The position numbers and the translations under genes were made by a program. A DNA stretch of 64,000 bases, from the NCBI RefSeq assembly GCF_022513585.1, contig NZ_JAKWBF010000004.1, positions 62,001-126,000 of the forward strand, in the 5' to 3' direction. Positions 43,974 through 52,869 of the stretch are shown piece after piece (positions within the stretch are counted from its first letter, which is position 1; each line of letters starts with the position of its first letter). Source of the DNA: Gordonia gummivorans. Its GTDB lineage: Bacteria; Actinomycetota; Actinomycetes; Mycobacteriales; Mycobacteriaceae. A model generated the notes under the pieces. The model did not search any database, was not told where the DNA came from, and saw only the letters and a program-made list of their open reading frames with translations.

Positions 43974-44384
43974 ATGGGCGCCGGATTTCTGGCTACTCAG
44001 CTCGACAAGCTGATGCTGCGAGGCAAGATGAGTCCTGCTGACACCGACATCAACGACCTCCCCGAACGGACTGGCGCCGAGATCGCTGCAGAGCTGGGCG
44101 GACGTATGCTTCTGAGGTATGTCGAGCATCCGGATGAGGTAGGACGAACCCACCCGACGTTCGTGTGTCCGACGCCTTACTCTATGGACGAGGTGTATCA
44201 ATGGCTTGCTCTGCCGAAGCCGTTGAGTGTGCGTAGATGGGTTGTGGTACTTGACCCAACTGGTATTGATTACGTTAAGGGACCAAAGGAGTGCTCCCTG
44301 GGCGGAGGTATCGAGTACCTGCTGCCCAACGGGTATGAGTCCGGGGCAATAGCTTCACCCGGATGGGCTGTGGAGGTTCGGTGA
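43974..44384 (+). CDS. Unknown protein, possible polymorphic-toxin-like domain
   Basis: 136 residues with a GGGAGGGG ribosome-binding site. The C-terminal half (VVVLDPTGIDYVKGP... LGGGIEYLLPNGYESGAI... GWAVEVR) has the GGGxEY-x-LP layout seen at the end of NAD-consuming toxin domains such as TNT, but the match is loose. There is no signal peptide or secretion domain, so it may be a fragment of a larger toxin or an unrelated protein. The next gene starts one base after its stop, like a toxin-immunity pair. It has lower GC than the window. Confidence 0.5.
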   Translation: MGAGFLATQLDKLMLRGKMSPADTDINDLPERTGAEIAAELGGRMLLRYVEHPDEVGRTHPTFVCPTPYSMDEVYQWLALPKPLSVRRWVVVLDPTGIDYVKGPKECSLGGGIEYLLPNGYESGAIASPGWAVEVR

Positions 44385-44385
44385 A

Positions 44386-44832
44386 ATGGAACTGATTGAC
44401 ACGGAAATCCGTGAGTCGGTCGTGACAGCCACGGAGAAGGCATTTCACGAATTCGGTGCGGAAACCGTCTACTTGGGGATCGATAGACATGGCGTCACAG
44501 AGTCCGTGGCGCTGCGTCGCACTGCCGATCCTGACGTTCTTGTGTTTGTAGCCCTGGCTGCATGGACTCCGCAAGCCGACGGTCATTCGCTCATGATTCA
44601 GTCCTCCTACGCGGTGAAGAACCTCGCTTCGACAGTGCGTCGAGAGGTCGACACGATCACGATTGCCGAGGCCGAGCAGCATCGGGAGCTCCATACTCTG
44701 GTGATGCGTGCCGTAGAGTCCGCATTCCGAGCGAGCGACAAGCTGGTAAAAAGTCCGCCACCCGCTGATCAACCGCTAACTGAGGGACTGCTTAGCTCTG
44801 AGGCCTACGAAGGGCTTGCGCGGGCAACGTAG
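44386..44832 (+). CDS. Unknown protein paired with the preceding gene (possible immunity protein)
   Basis: 148 residues; the start follows a GGAGG site that lies inside the end of the previous gene. The sequence alternates helices and strands (ESVVTATEKAFHEFGAETVYLGIDRHG, VLVFVALAAW) and has no signal peptide or membrane segment. I do not recognise the family. Its role is inferred only from the tight pairing and the island context. Confidence 0.5.
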   Translation: MELIDTEIRESVVTATEKAFHEFGAETVYLGIDRHGVTESVALRRTADPDVLVFVALAAWTPQADGHSLMIQSSYAVKNLASTVRREVDTITIAEAEQHRELHTLVMRAVESAFRASDKLVKSPPPADQPLTEGLLSSEAYEGLARAT

Positions 44833-45191
44833 TAGAGCGGCACCGCCCGTCCCACAAGAGATGTGGCAGATCGGAGCAAAGCTCAGCGATCTCGTTGGGA
44901 CTTGTGACCGACGTCCTTGCCGCAGATTGAGCGCGCTTCGAGAGTGCCTTCACCCTGCCTGTGGACAGCACACCAATCCTAGGTTTACGGTTGGCCGGAT
45001 GACGAAGCGGCGCCGTACCAACGGTGCCGGGCAGCAGCGCCCTTTCGAGGCTCCGAGTCGCGTGGTCACCTCCAACGCCTGCTCCACCGCTCGACGTACA
45101 GGTCAGAGCTTCACGGGAGCAATCGTAGTCGCAGGGCGCGACTCGCCGGGCGTGCCCTGGCTGTGCCCTTCAGGTTCGGCCAGACAGACGA
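44833..45191. other. Right part of the tRNA-flanked island, no gene supported
   Basis: About 360 bp without a convincing frame on either strand. This is where an integrase would normally lie next to the tRNA; only short open frames are present, so any integrase has been lost. Confidence 0.4.
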
Positions 45192-45236
45192 CGAGACCCC
45201 TAGCTCCTGCTCCTTCGCAGGTGAGAGGGGGTCTCG
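45192..45236 (-). terminator. Terminator of the tRNA-Ala gene
   Basis: Perfect 9-base arms CGAGACCCC (45192-45200) and GGGGTCTCG (45228-45236), 7 bp beyond the tRNA 3' end on the minus strand. Confidence 0.65.
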
Positions 45237-45242
45237 CGATTG

Positions 45243-45315
45243 TGGAGCTAAGGGGAATCGAACCCCTGACCTACTCGATGCGAACGAGTCGCGCTACCAA
45301 CTGCGCCATAGCCCC
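45243..45315 (-). tRNA. tRNA-Ala (anticodon CGC)
   Basis: 73 nt. The acceptor GGGGCTA pairs with TAGCTCC, the D arm includes GCGCAGTTGGTAGCGC, the anticodon stem ACTCG/CGAGT encloses loop TTCGCAT (anticodon CGC), and the T arm holds GGGGTTCGATTCCCC. CCA is not encoded. Confidence 0.92.
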
Positions 45316-45402
45316 GGGCGGTCTCTCGACCGGCCGCGTGTCACTTTATCAGTCGATGCCGAGCACATCCCAAACGCACCCGGAGCCGGATAGGCTTCGG
45401 GT

Positions 45403-46185
45403 GTGGCGCAGATGTCCGACCAGCAGATCGCGACGGTTCTCGACAATGCCGTGGCCGGGATCAACCCCGTGCTCGACGCCCTCGCCGAACGCGACCCGTT
45501 CGGTCTGAAGGGTCACACCTTCCACGACCATGCGGACGACGAGTCCGGTCTGGAACGCACCAAGCATCACGCCGCCCGATTCCTGAACGCCGCCGACTGG
45601 CCGGGCACCAAGGGGTGGTCGGAGCGTCCGATGAACAAGCGGGCCAGCTGGTGGGTCAGCCGCATCGGCACCATCAACACCGGGGCGGTAGCGTTTCCCG
45701 GCGTCTTCGGGGCGTGGACCAAGAAACTCCCGGTCGCGTCGGTCCTGGGGTTCGCGAATCAGGCGATGGTCCTCGTCGCGATCGCCCGCGAATACGGCGT
45801 CACCGACCGCGCGAAGCAGGTGCGTCTGCTTGGCGCGGTGCTGTGTCAACGCGACCTCGTCGATCCGGACGTGGGCGTCGAATCGAAACCGGCGCTACCG
45901 GCAGAAGGCAAGGCGCGCAAGAAGTCTCTGACACGGGCTGTCTGGGACACGGCCAAGACCTTGCGCGCCATCAGCGACGAACTCGATCGCCGACCCCAAC
46001 CGATCTTCTTCTTCCGGATGCTCGCCTGGATTCCGCTGATCGGCGCGCCGGCTCTGTATATCGGTGAGCGGCTTGCGCTTTCCCGTGCGGTGAAGCGTGG
46101 TCGTGCGTGGATCGTCGCGCACCCCGACACCGTCGAGCCCAAAAAGGCCGACGACGAGTCCGGCGAGGCAGAACACGCCGGTTAG
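45403..46185 (+). CDS. Conserved protein of unknown function with a C-terminal hydrophobic segment
   Basis: 260 residues from GTG 45403 (an ATG three codons later is also possible). The centre contains moderately hydrophobic helices (VASVLGFANQAMVLVAIAREYGV) and residues about 205-228 (FFFRMLAWIPLIGAPALYIGERLAL) could cross the membrane. The tail is acidic. I do not recognise the family. It ends 10 bp from the convergent sulfotransferase-like gene. Confidence 0.7.
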   Translation: MAQMSDQQIATVLDNAVAGINPVLDALAERDPFGLKGHTFHDHADDESGLERTKHHAARFLNAADWPGTKGWSERPMNKRASWWVSRIGTINTGAVAFPGVFGAWTKKLPVASVLGFANQAMVLVAIAREYGVTDRAKQVRLLGAVLCQRDLVDPDVGVESKPALPAEGKARKKSLTRAVWDTAKTLRAISDELDRRPQPIFFFRMLAWIPLIGAPALYIGERLALSRAVKRGRAWIVAHPDTVEPKKADDESGEAEHAG

Positions 46186-46195
46186 GGACGCACCG

Positions 46196-47394
46196 TCACG
46201 GCCAGGTGTCGAGATATGCGCGGTAGGTGCCGATGGGTAGCGTCGCGTCGTAGACGAGTTGCCCGCTGGGGCTGAATTCGGAGATGTGCGGCGCAGTTCC
46301 CCGGCTGCCGAACGTGTTTCCGTTCGACAACCCCTGAGCGTTGCCGGTCGCGGCCGCCGACAATCCGGCTGGATGCCTCTGCGCCCGAACCAGATGCGCT
46401 GTCCGACGCTGCAGGTCGAGGCGAATCCACTTGATGCTCGACGTGCCCAACTGCTGGGTGCCGGTGATGTTGTTGTCGAAGACGCGGATGGTGTTCGGGC
46501 CGGCGTATTCGGCGTCGTGCTGGCCGTGCGTGGCCACACCCGCGCCCAGCTTGAGATCTGAATGTTTGCCGCCCAGACGCCAATTCACTTTGCCGCTCCG
46601 GATGTCCACGTTGTAGATCGCGCTCAGATTCCGGAACGAGAAGAGCAGGTTGCCCGACGGGTCGAGCACGATCGAGTTCATGTGGTACGGGTCGAAGGTG
46701 ACCCGAGGACGGCGTTGCGCGGGTCGCCATACCGCAGCGCCGTCTCCGACACTGGGATGTGTGCGTGCGATGACCATTGCAGGACAACACGTTTGGTTGC
46801 GACGTCGATGACGGTGGCCACGCAGTCGAGGATGGTGCCGTTGCGCGGTCCGCCGACCGAACTCAGGTCGGCGGCGATCGGGACGTACGACGTGATGAGC
46901 GCCCGACCGTCCGGGGTCAACCGGAACTCGTGGACGTCGGACTTGAGGCGTCCGGGCGTCACGGTGGTGATCAGACGGCCGCGGGTGTCGGTGATGTAGT
47001 TGACGCCCTCGCCGTGCCCGCCACCGCCGCCGCCCTGCCACCAGGTGAGCACCTTGCGGCCCTGGTAGACCTGGGTGCGGAAGTTGGAGACGCTCTGGCC
47101 CTTCGGCGGGACGTAGCGCCACACCTCTTTGCCCGACTTGTCGACGATGATGTTGGCCTGCCCGAACTGGTCGAGCCCCGGGCCGCCGACGGTGAACGGC
47201 ACCGCCGCGGCCAGGCCGCTGGTGTAGAAGATGTAGCCCGGCGCGCCGCCCGGTCTGTTGACCTGCACCGTGTAGGTGGGCGTTCCGAACGGCAGGGTCG
47301 GCAGCGCCGTGGCGTCCGGCGCGAGCAGAGCACTCACGCCGAAGACTCCGGCGAACAACAGCGCAATGCGCGCCACCAACGTTTGACGGTGCAT
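46196..47394 (-). pseudogene. Arylsulfotransferase-family (ASST) secreted protein, one frameshift
   Basis: Starts at ATG 47394 with an AAGGGGGTC ribosome-binding site and a signal peptide (MHRQTLVARIALLFAGVFGVSALLAPDATA). Family segments: LPFGTPTYTVQVNRPGGAPG, KVLTWWQGGGGGGHGEG, YHMNSIVLDPSGNLLFSFRN, VNWRLGGKHSD, GQHDAEYAGPNTIRVFDN and TYRAYLDTWP. The frame breaks once near 46697-46700, where a G is missing from GGG (restoring LGVTFDPYHMN); corrected length 399 residues. It is a paralogue of 40821-42026. Secreted; substrate unknown. Confidence 0.78.
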
Positions 47395-47594
47395 GACGAC
47401 CCCCTTCGAGACAGACGAATGCATGATTCGCCGCATCCGACGCCGGCGCATCGCGGACATGCCGGGCAAAGCGGATCAATCAGGGCGGTTGCTGCAGCTT
47501 CCGGAGTTGCGATCGGGCGGCACAAAACACCAGGTTTCCGCAGATTCGGTCAACCGTGCCACCTGCCAACCAAGCACTTGCTAGGTTCGGCGTC

Positions 47595-48554
47595 ATGCCG
47601 TTGACCAAGCCTGCCTTCCGCCGCGCTGCTCTGAGCGCGCTCCTCGCTGCAGTTCTCGCGGGATCGTTCCTTGCCGCGGGCAATCTCCGCGCCGAACCGC
47701 TGCCGGTGACGTTCAACTTCTTCGCCGGCATCCCCGCCGAACTCGCGCATCCGGGCGGCTCGCTGCCAGGCTCCAACGACTTCGCGTGCAAACCGTCGTC
47801 GCGGCATCCCCGGCCGGTGGTGCTCGCGCACGGCACGGGCGGCTCCCAGCAGACCAACTGGGGAACCTACGTGCCGCTGCTCAAGAACGAGGGGTACTGC
47901 GTCTTCGCCCTGACCTACGGCGCGCCGACGTACCTGCCGTGGCCCGGCAGCGCCATCGGCGGCATGGGCACGATGGAGGACAGCGCGAAGCAGTTCAAGA
48001 CGTTCGTCGACAAGGTGCTCCGCGCGACCGGGGCGTCGAAGTTCGACGTCGTGGGGCATTCGCAGGGGACCGTCGTGCCCGCGTACTACGCGAAATACCT
48101 TGGTGGGCGGAACAAGATCGGCAAGTATGTGTCGCTCGCCCCGGCCTGGAACGGGACGACGCTGGCGGGCACCGACCTCCTGCTGCCGTTCTGGCGCGGG
48201 TTGGGCGTCAGCGCAGAGCAGGTTCCGGTCTGCCATGCGTGCTTCCAACTCGATCCGCAGTCACCGTTCCTACGCAAGGTGCGCGCAGGGGGTTACTACC
48301 TCCCGAACGTGGAATACACCAACATCGCCACCCGCCACGACGAACTGATCGTCCCGTACTGGCTCGGTCTGCCGCCCGGCCGGAACACGCGCAACATCGT
48401 CGTCCAGGACGGATGCCCGGTCGACTACACCGAACACGCAGGCGTCGCGGGGTCGCGCCGGGCGGCGTACTTCGTACTCAACGCCCTCGACCCGCAACAC
48501 CCACGTCCGGTCCCATGCGACCGCGCAGCGCCATTCACCGGTGCTGCATTCTGA
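47595..48554 (+). CDS. Secreted lipase/esterase (alpha/beta hydrolase, Lipase_2-like)
   Basis: 319 residues. The signal peptide has a basic head and the Ala/Leu core LSALLAAVLAGSFLAAGNLRA. The hydrolase fold shows the oxyanion region VVLAHGTGGS, nucleophile S156 in GHSQG, and a late histidine in YTEHAGV. Four to six cysteines suggest disulfides (DFACKP, GYCVF, CHAC, DGCPV, PCDRA). It acts outside the cell on acyl esters. It starts about 200 bp from the divergent sulfotransferase-like gene. The ATG at 47595 is preferred over a longer frame that lacks a signal start. Confidence 0.85.
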   Translation: MPLTKPAFRRAALSALLAAVLAGSFLAAGNLRAEPLPVTFNFFAGIPAELAHPGGSLPGSNDFACKPSSRHPRPVVLAHGTGGSQQTNWGTYVPLLKNEGYCVFALTYGAPTYLPWPGSAIGGMGTMEDSAKQFKTFVDKVLRATGASKFDVVGHSQGTVVPAYYAKYLGGRNKIGKYVSLAPAWNGTTLAGTDLLLPFWRGLGVSAEQVPVCHACFQLDPQSPFLRKVRAGGYYLPNVEYTNIATRHDELIVPYWLGLPPGRNTRNIVVQDGCPVDYTEHAGVAGSRRAAYFVLNALDPQHPRPVPCDRAAPFTGAAF

Positions 48555-48559
48555 TTCGA

Positions 48560-48735
48560 CGAGTCCCATCCGCTCCCTGAGCAGGCCTTCCACCCGCTCC
48601 CTGAGGTGTCCCCTTACGCTCCCTGAGGTGCGAGCGGAGCGAGCCTCGAAGGGGCCGGTGAGACGACAATGTCATCTCACCAACGGCTTCGAGGCTCGCG
48701 CCTCAGCCATCGACAGGGGCGCTCCTCCCGAGAAC
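48560..48735. repeat. GCTCCCTGAGG-type intergenic repeats
   Basis: Three CGCTCCCTGAG units (about 48571, 48597, 48617), then GTGCGAGCGGAGCGAGCCTC and GGGGCCGGTGAGACGACAATG. It fills the gap between the lipase gene (+) and the membrane-protein gene (-). Confidence 0.7.
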
Positions 48736-48739
48736 GCGC

Positions 48740-50257
48740 TCAGGTAGCCGCCGTGACCTGCTCGGTCGGCGTCGGACTTTCGCCGGCAGAGGAATCCGGT
48801 TTCGGAGCGACGGCGTTGCGGCCCGGTGCGGCGGCGAACTCGAAGGCGATGAGCACCAGGACGGCGATCACCGCGGTCCAGAACACCACCAGACCTGTGG
48901 GGAACTCCCAGAACACCAGGACCAGGCCGGCCGCCACCGCGATGGTCACCCGCACCGGGATGCGGATGCGCCACAGCGTCTGCTCGATGTTGTTGGGTTC
49001 GCGCTTGCCTCGGCCACCCATCAGAGCGGCGTGCCGGAACGCGTCTCGGGTCGCCGACGCCGTGCGCGACGGACCGCTGAAGAAGCTGATGATCGCGACG
49101 GCGAGCGCGATCACGGCAACCACGCGAAGCGGTACTCGCAGCGGATTGATGAGCGTGTCGAAGATGTAGGACGCCGCAGCCGGGGACAGCACGTCGGTCG
49201 GGATGGCGTGGAGGTAGAACGACCGTCCGATCAGCAGGCCTAGTGCCAGCGCGAACATGGCGATCAGGAGTGCGACCGCGACGGTCGTCACCATGGCGCG
49301 TCGTCGGCCTGCACCGACCAGGGCCACCGCCCCGATGGCGCATGCGAGCGCGATCCACGGCAACCAGGTGCCGGCGCGGTCGAGTGCGTGGAAAGTGTTC
49401 TGCGCCCGGGCAAGTGGCGCCGACTGGACGATGACGAATTCCTTGTTGATCGTGGGAATCCTTGCGGCGAGCGAGAATCCGCGTTGAACCAGCCTCTGCT
49501 TCACCTGATCGATGATGGGGCCGAGCTGGATACTGATCGTGCCCGCCTTGTCCATCTTGACCGCGGCGTTCTTCGGGTCGGCGCTCACGAGACCCAGAAT
49601 GCGTTCCTGGGCACGCTTGTTCGCGTTGATCCACAACGTCTGGAAGTCGGGGGATCGGACGAACTCGCTGACCGTCTTGTTGATGTACGACGTTGCCTGC
49701 CCGGCGATGACCGGTGCCAGTCCGACGAAGGCCGCATCGATTCGAGGCCGGTCGGCCGGTGTCGCGTCGACGATCTTCTGCAGCGCGTCGCCGACCACCG
49801 CTTCGAGATTCAGCTGGTCGTTGATCGCGGTCGTGATGGAGGTGATCACCTGATCCTGAACCGCTGGATTCGCCGCGATCGGCGTCACCATCGCGACATA
49901 GCGGTCGGTGTTGATGATGTCGTTCTGGATGTAGCGGGTGACCACGCCGAGGATCGCCAAGAGGGCGCACACCACGACCAGGAAACCGGCGACGATGCGT
50001 CGGCCCAGGTGCCGGGGGAGTTTGTCGTCCTGTTTCGACTCGGCGTCGGTCTTCGCACGCAGCGACGCGACCTCCGCGCGCAGGCGCTCGAGTTCGGCAC
50101 GTTCGTCGGCTTCTAGCTTGTTCAGCGGAGCGGTCACGACCGGTGTGGTCTTTGCGGGCTCAGGTGAGTCGCTGGTGATCTCGGTGGTAGGGGTCGCGTC
50201 GTCGGAGTCGGTACTCTCCGACGATGAATCGTCCGCGGGTGGTGGCTCGGTGGTCAT
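48740..50257 (-). CDS. Conserved actinobacterial integral membrane protein
   Basis: 505 residues. An acidic Ser/Thr-rich head, a short coiled coil (LNKLEADERAELERLRAEVASLRAKT), a membrane helix (residues about 85-107), an external helical domain of about 200 residues, and then four to six further helices (from about 300). The C-terminus is Pro/Thr-rich. The architecture recalls uncharacterised actinobacterial membrane proteins with a large external loop; no function can be assigned. Confidence 0.75.
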   Translation of the reverse strand: MTTEPPPADDSSSESTDSDDATPTTEITSDSPEPAKTTPVVTAPLNKLEADERAELERLRAEVASLRAKTDAESKQDDKLPRHLGRRIVAGFLVVVCALLAILGVVTRYIQNDIINTDRYVAMVTPIAANPAVQDQVITSITTAINDQLNLEAVVGDALQKIVDATPADRPRIDAAFVGLAPVIAGQATSYINKTVSEFVRSPDFQTLWINANKRAQERILGLVSADPKNAAVKMDKAGTISIQLGPIIDQVKQRLVQRGFSLAARIPTINKEFVIVQSAPLARAQNTFHALDRAGTWLPWIALACAIGAVALVGAGRRRAMVTTVAVALLIAMFALALGLLIGRSFYLHAIPTDVLSPAAASYIFDTLINPLRVPLRVVAVIALAVAIISFFSGPSRTASATRDAFRHAALMGGRGKREPNNIEQTLWRIRIPVRVTIAVAAGLVLVFWEFPTGLVVFWTAVIAVLVLIAFEFAAAPGRNAVAPKPDSSAGESPTPTEQVTAAT

Positions 50258-50440
50258 GGCGCTCCTGTGGACTCAAGTGTCGCGAAAACCGTACTTCGTG
50301 GTGGTGCTCCGAACAGGTCGGTCGGAGAACATCACACAGACAATCGCACGTGCGACGGCGCGGGGCATCCCCCGTCACGTGTGAGATCGTCGCGTCGATT
50401 CGTCCGTCGGCGGCGTCGTCGATGGGGTAGAAATCCAGAG

Positions 50441-51757
50441 ATGCGCCAGTTTCGAGTGTTCATGACGATGATCGTGTCGGTCGCACTCGCTGCGGCCATG
50501 CTGGTGCTGGTCGGCCCGACGCCCGCGCGCGCAGCGGTACCCGACCTCGGACCCGGGTTCCAGTTCGGCGTCGCACAGTCGGGATTCCAGTCCGAGGGCT
50601 ACAACCGCGACTCCAACTGGTTGCGCTACGGCAAGCAGGGCAAGGTCGACCAACCGGTCGGGAGGGCGGTCGACTTCTTCCACCAGTATCGCGGCGACAT
50701 CGCCCGCGCCAAGTCGCTCGGCGTCGGGATCTATCGGACGTCGATCGAGTGGTCGAGGGTGCAGCCCGCGCCCGGTCGTTACGATCCGGCGGGCTGGGCG
50801 TTCTATGACCGCGTGATCCGTGACGTCGTCGACTCCGGCATGCGACCGATGATCACGCTGAATCACTGGGTGCATCCCGGCTGGGAGGTGGATCGGGGCG
50901 GATGGAATCGGGCCGGGATGGCCGCCGATCTGGTCGCATTCGCCAACCGTGCGGTGAACCGGTACGCATGGGCCAATCCGCTCTGGATCACCTTCAACGA
51001 GCCGACCGAGTACGTGCGTCGCGAACTGATGTACGGCGGTGTGCGACCCGAGAATCTCGGCCGAATGGTCGACGGGATCATCGCGGCCCACCGCGCAATC
51101 TACCGTCACATCCACGCCGTGCAGCCGGGCGCGCAGGTGTCGTCGAACTTGGCGTACTTCCCGGTGCCGGGCGTCCAGTCGTGGTTGGAAAGTCTCTTCC
51201 CAGAACGACTTCGAGACACGCTGGACTTTGTTGGCGTAGACCATTACTACTCGTTCTCGGTGACCGATGCGTCGGTGGCATATGGCGCGACCGGTGAGTT
51301 CTGGAAGAGTTCGCAGGCGCCGGAGTCCATCTACTACGTCCTTCGTCATGTGGCGCAACGGTTTCCGGGGAAGCCGATCCGGGTGGTCGAGAACGGTCTG
51401 GCCACCGATCCGCGAGGTTGGCGAGCCGACGGATACCGTCGGGGCGATCATCTGCGCGACACCGTGTACTGGTTGCAACGCGCCAAGCAGGACGGTGTGC
51501 CGGTGGTTTCGTACAACTACTGGAGCCTGACGGACAACTACGAATGGGGTGACTTCGACGCGCGGTTCGGTCTGTACACCGTTGACGCACAGGGTGATCC
51601 GTCGCTGAAGCGCCATGCCACCGATGGCGTTGTCGCTTATCGTGCAATCACGGCCGCCCGCGGCGTTCCGGTGGGATACCGGCCCACCCGCATGCCTGTG
51701 CCCTGCTCGCTGGTCGCCGTTCCCGACAGCTGCACCCATCCAGCGGTGGTGCGCTGA
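50441..51757 (+). CDS. Secreted glycoside hydrolase family 1-like enzyme
   Basis: 438 residues with a signal peptide (MRQFRVFMTMIVSVALAAAMLVLVGPTPARA) and a TIM-barrel GH1 body: FGVAQSGFQSEG at the first strand, RTSIEWSRVQP, the acid/base E187 in TFNEP, HYYSF, and the nucleophile E317 in VVENGL, with YNYWSLTDNYEWGDF near the end. It hydrolyses a beta-linked glycoside outside the cytoplasm; the substrate is unknown. Export is unusual for GH1, which is mostly cytosolic. Confidence 0.88.
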   Translation: MRQFRVFMTMIVSVALAAAMLVLVGPTPARAAVPDLGPGFQFGVAQSGFQSEGYNRDSNWLRYGKQGKVDQPVGRAVDFFHQYRGDIARAKSLGVGIYRTSIEWSRVQPAPGRYDPAGWAFYDRVIRDVVDSGMRPMITLNHWVHPGWEVDRGGWNRAGMAADLVAFANRAVNRYAWANPLWITFNEPTEYVRRELMYGGVRPENLGRMVDGIIAAHRAIYRHIHAVQPGAQVSSNLAYFPVPGVQSWLESLFPERLRDTLDFVGVDHYYSFSVTDASVAYGATGEFWKSSQAPESIYYVLRHVAQRFPGKPIRVVENGLATDPRGWRADGYRRGDHLRDTVYWLQRAKQDGVPVVSYNYWSLTDNYEWGDFDARFGLYTVDAQGDPSLKRHATDGVVAYRAITAARGVPVGYRPTRMPVPCSLVAVPDSCTHPAVVR

Positions 51758-51766
51758 CCACGAGGG

Positions 51767-52087
51767 TCAGGGGAGTCCGAGCAGGCGTAGTCCAGCGGCT
51801 GTTGCGGCGGCCAGGATCACGACGACGGCGATCGGCGCCTTGCACAGCGCGGCTACGACGCCGACCCCGACACCCGCGGGCCGAGCCCAGCCGGCGAAAT
51901 CGTGGTCGACGAACATCGTGCCGGTCACGGCGACGGCCACCAGCAGGACGATCGCGGCGCGGTCGAGAAGGGCCTCGGTGGCGGACGAGATCGTGATGCG
52001 GTTGCGCAGCGTCGGACCCGCGAGCCGGATGAGGTAGGTGCCAACAGCGAGCACCCCGACAGCAATTCCCAGAGCCCATCCGCTCAT
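51767..52087 (-). CDS. azlD: AzlD-family branched-chain amino acid transport protein
   Basis: 106 residues with four membrane helices and the family start WALGIAVGVLAVGTYLIRLAG. The start overlaps the azlC stop (ATGA). AzlCD complexes export branched-chain amino acids or analogues. Confidence 0.85.
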   Translation of the reverse strand: MSGWALGIAVGVLAVGTYLIRLAGPTLRNRITISSATEALLDRAAIVLLVAVAVTGTMFVDHDFAGWARPAGVGVGVVAALCKAPIAVVVILAAATAAGLRLLGLP

Positions 52088-52851
52088 CGCAAACCCGCCT
52101 CGTCGACCTGTAGGAATTCTGTACCCCGGGGCTCTGCCGAGTGCACAGTGCACCCGACGACGCTCCCAGGTACAGATTTCGGCGGACGACGCAGCGCTTC
52201 GAGGGCGGCGAACCCGGCGAGTGCGCCGAGGATCGGCAGGCCAGCTGGGGTGAACGGCGTGAGCATAAGTGCGACAGCGCCGCCGACGAGTGCCGCAAGC
52301 AGGGTTCGACGATCACGCAACGCTGGGATCGCGAGTGCGGCCAGGAGTGCGGGGAAGGCGGCGTCGAGGCCGAGCGCCTCCGGCGACGCGATGACGCCGC
52401 CCATTGCGGCACCGATTGCCGCACCGGCCGGCCAGGCCACGAGAATGCCTGCGCCGCAGAGTAAAAACGCCGCGCGAGCCCGTCGGGGATCGCGTTCCGC
52501 AGTGGTCAGCGCCGCCGTCTCGTCGTTGATGAGGTGGGCTCGAATGAGCAGACCCCGACCGCCTGGCAGATGTTTGCCGACCGCCAGCCCGTAGCCGAAA
52601 TTGCGTGTGTTGACCAGGATTCCGGCGAGTGCACCGAGAATGGGGGCGCCGCCGGCGGCAAGGATTCCGACAAAGACGAACTCCGACGACCCTGCCAGCA
52701 CCACGGTCGCGATGCCGACGATCTGCCACCACGTCAGCCCCGCGCCATGGGCCGTGACGCCGTACGACGCGCCGATGACGAGAACCGACAGGCACATGAC
52801 GGCCACCGCACGCACCGTCGAGCCGTCTAATGTTCTCCAAGCCGAACGCAT
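52084..52851 (-). CDS. azlC: AzlC-family amino acid transporter
   Basis: 255 residues from ATG 52851, with about seven membrane helices. Family features are AVMCLSVLVIGASYGV, LAGSSEFVFVGIL and the LVNTRNFGYGLAVGKHL loop. It forms the large component of the AzlCD exporter. It is divergent from the XRE-cupin regulator with only 18 bp between the two start codons, which points to direct control. Confidence 0.85.
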   Translation of the reverse strand: MRSAWRTLDGSTVRAVAVMCLSVLVIGASYGVTAHGAGLTWWQIVGIATVVLAGSSEFVFVGILAAGGAPILGALAGILVNTRNFGYGLAVGKHLPGGRGLLIRAHLINDETAALTTAERDPRRARAAFLLCGAGILVAWPAGAAIGAAMGGVIASPEALGLDAAFPALLAALAIPALRDRRTLLAALVGGAVALMLTPFTPAGLPILGALAGFAALEALRRPPKSVPGSVVGCTVHSAEPRGTEFLQVDEAGLR

Positions 52852-52868
52852 GTCCACTATGATGAACA
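52851..52868. promoter_or_regulatory. Shared operator between azlC and its regulator
   Basis: TGTCCACTATGATGAACA, arms TGTCCA/TGAACA (one mismatch in six), lies between the two start codons. TATGAT (52858-52863) is a near-consensus -10 element six bases before the regulator ATG, so that gene is probably leaderless and regulator binding would shut both directions. Confidence 0.55.
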
Positions 52869-52869
52869 C

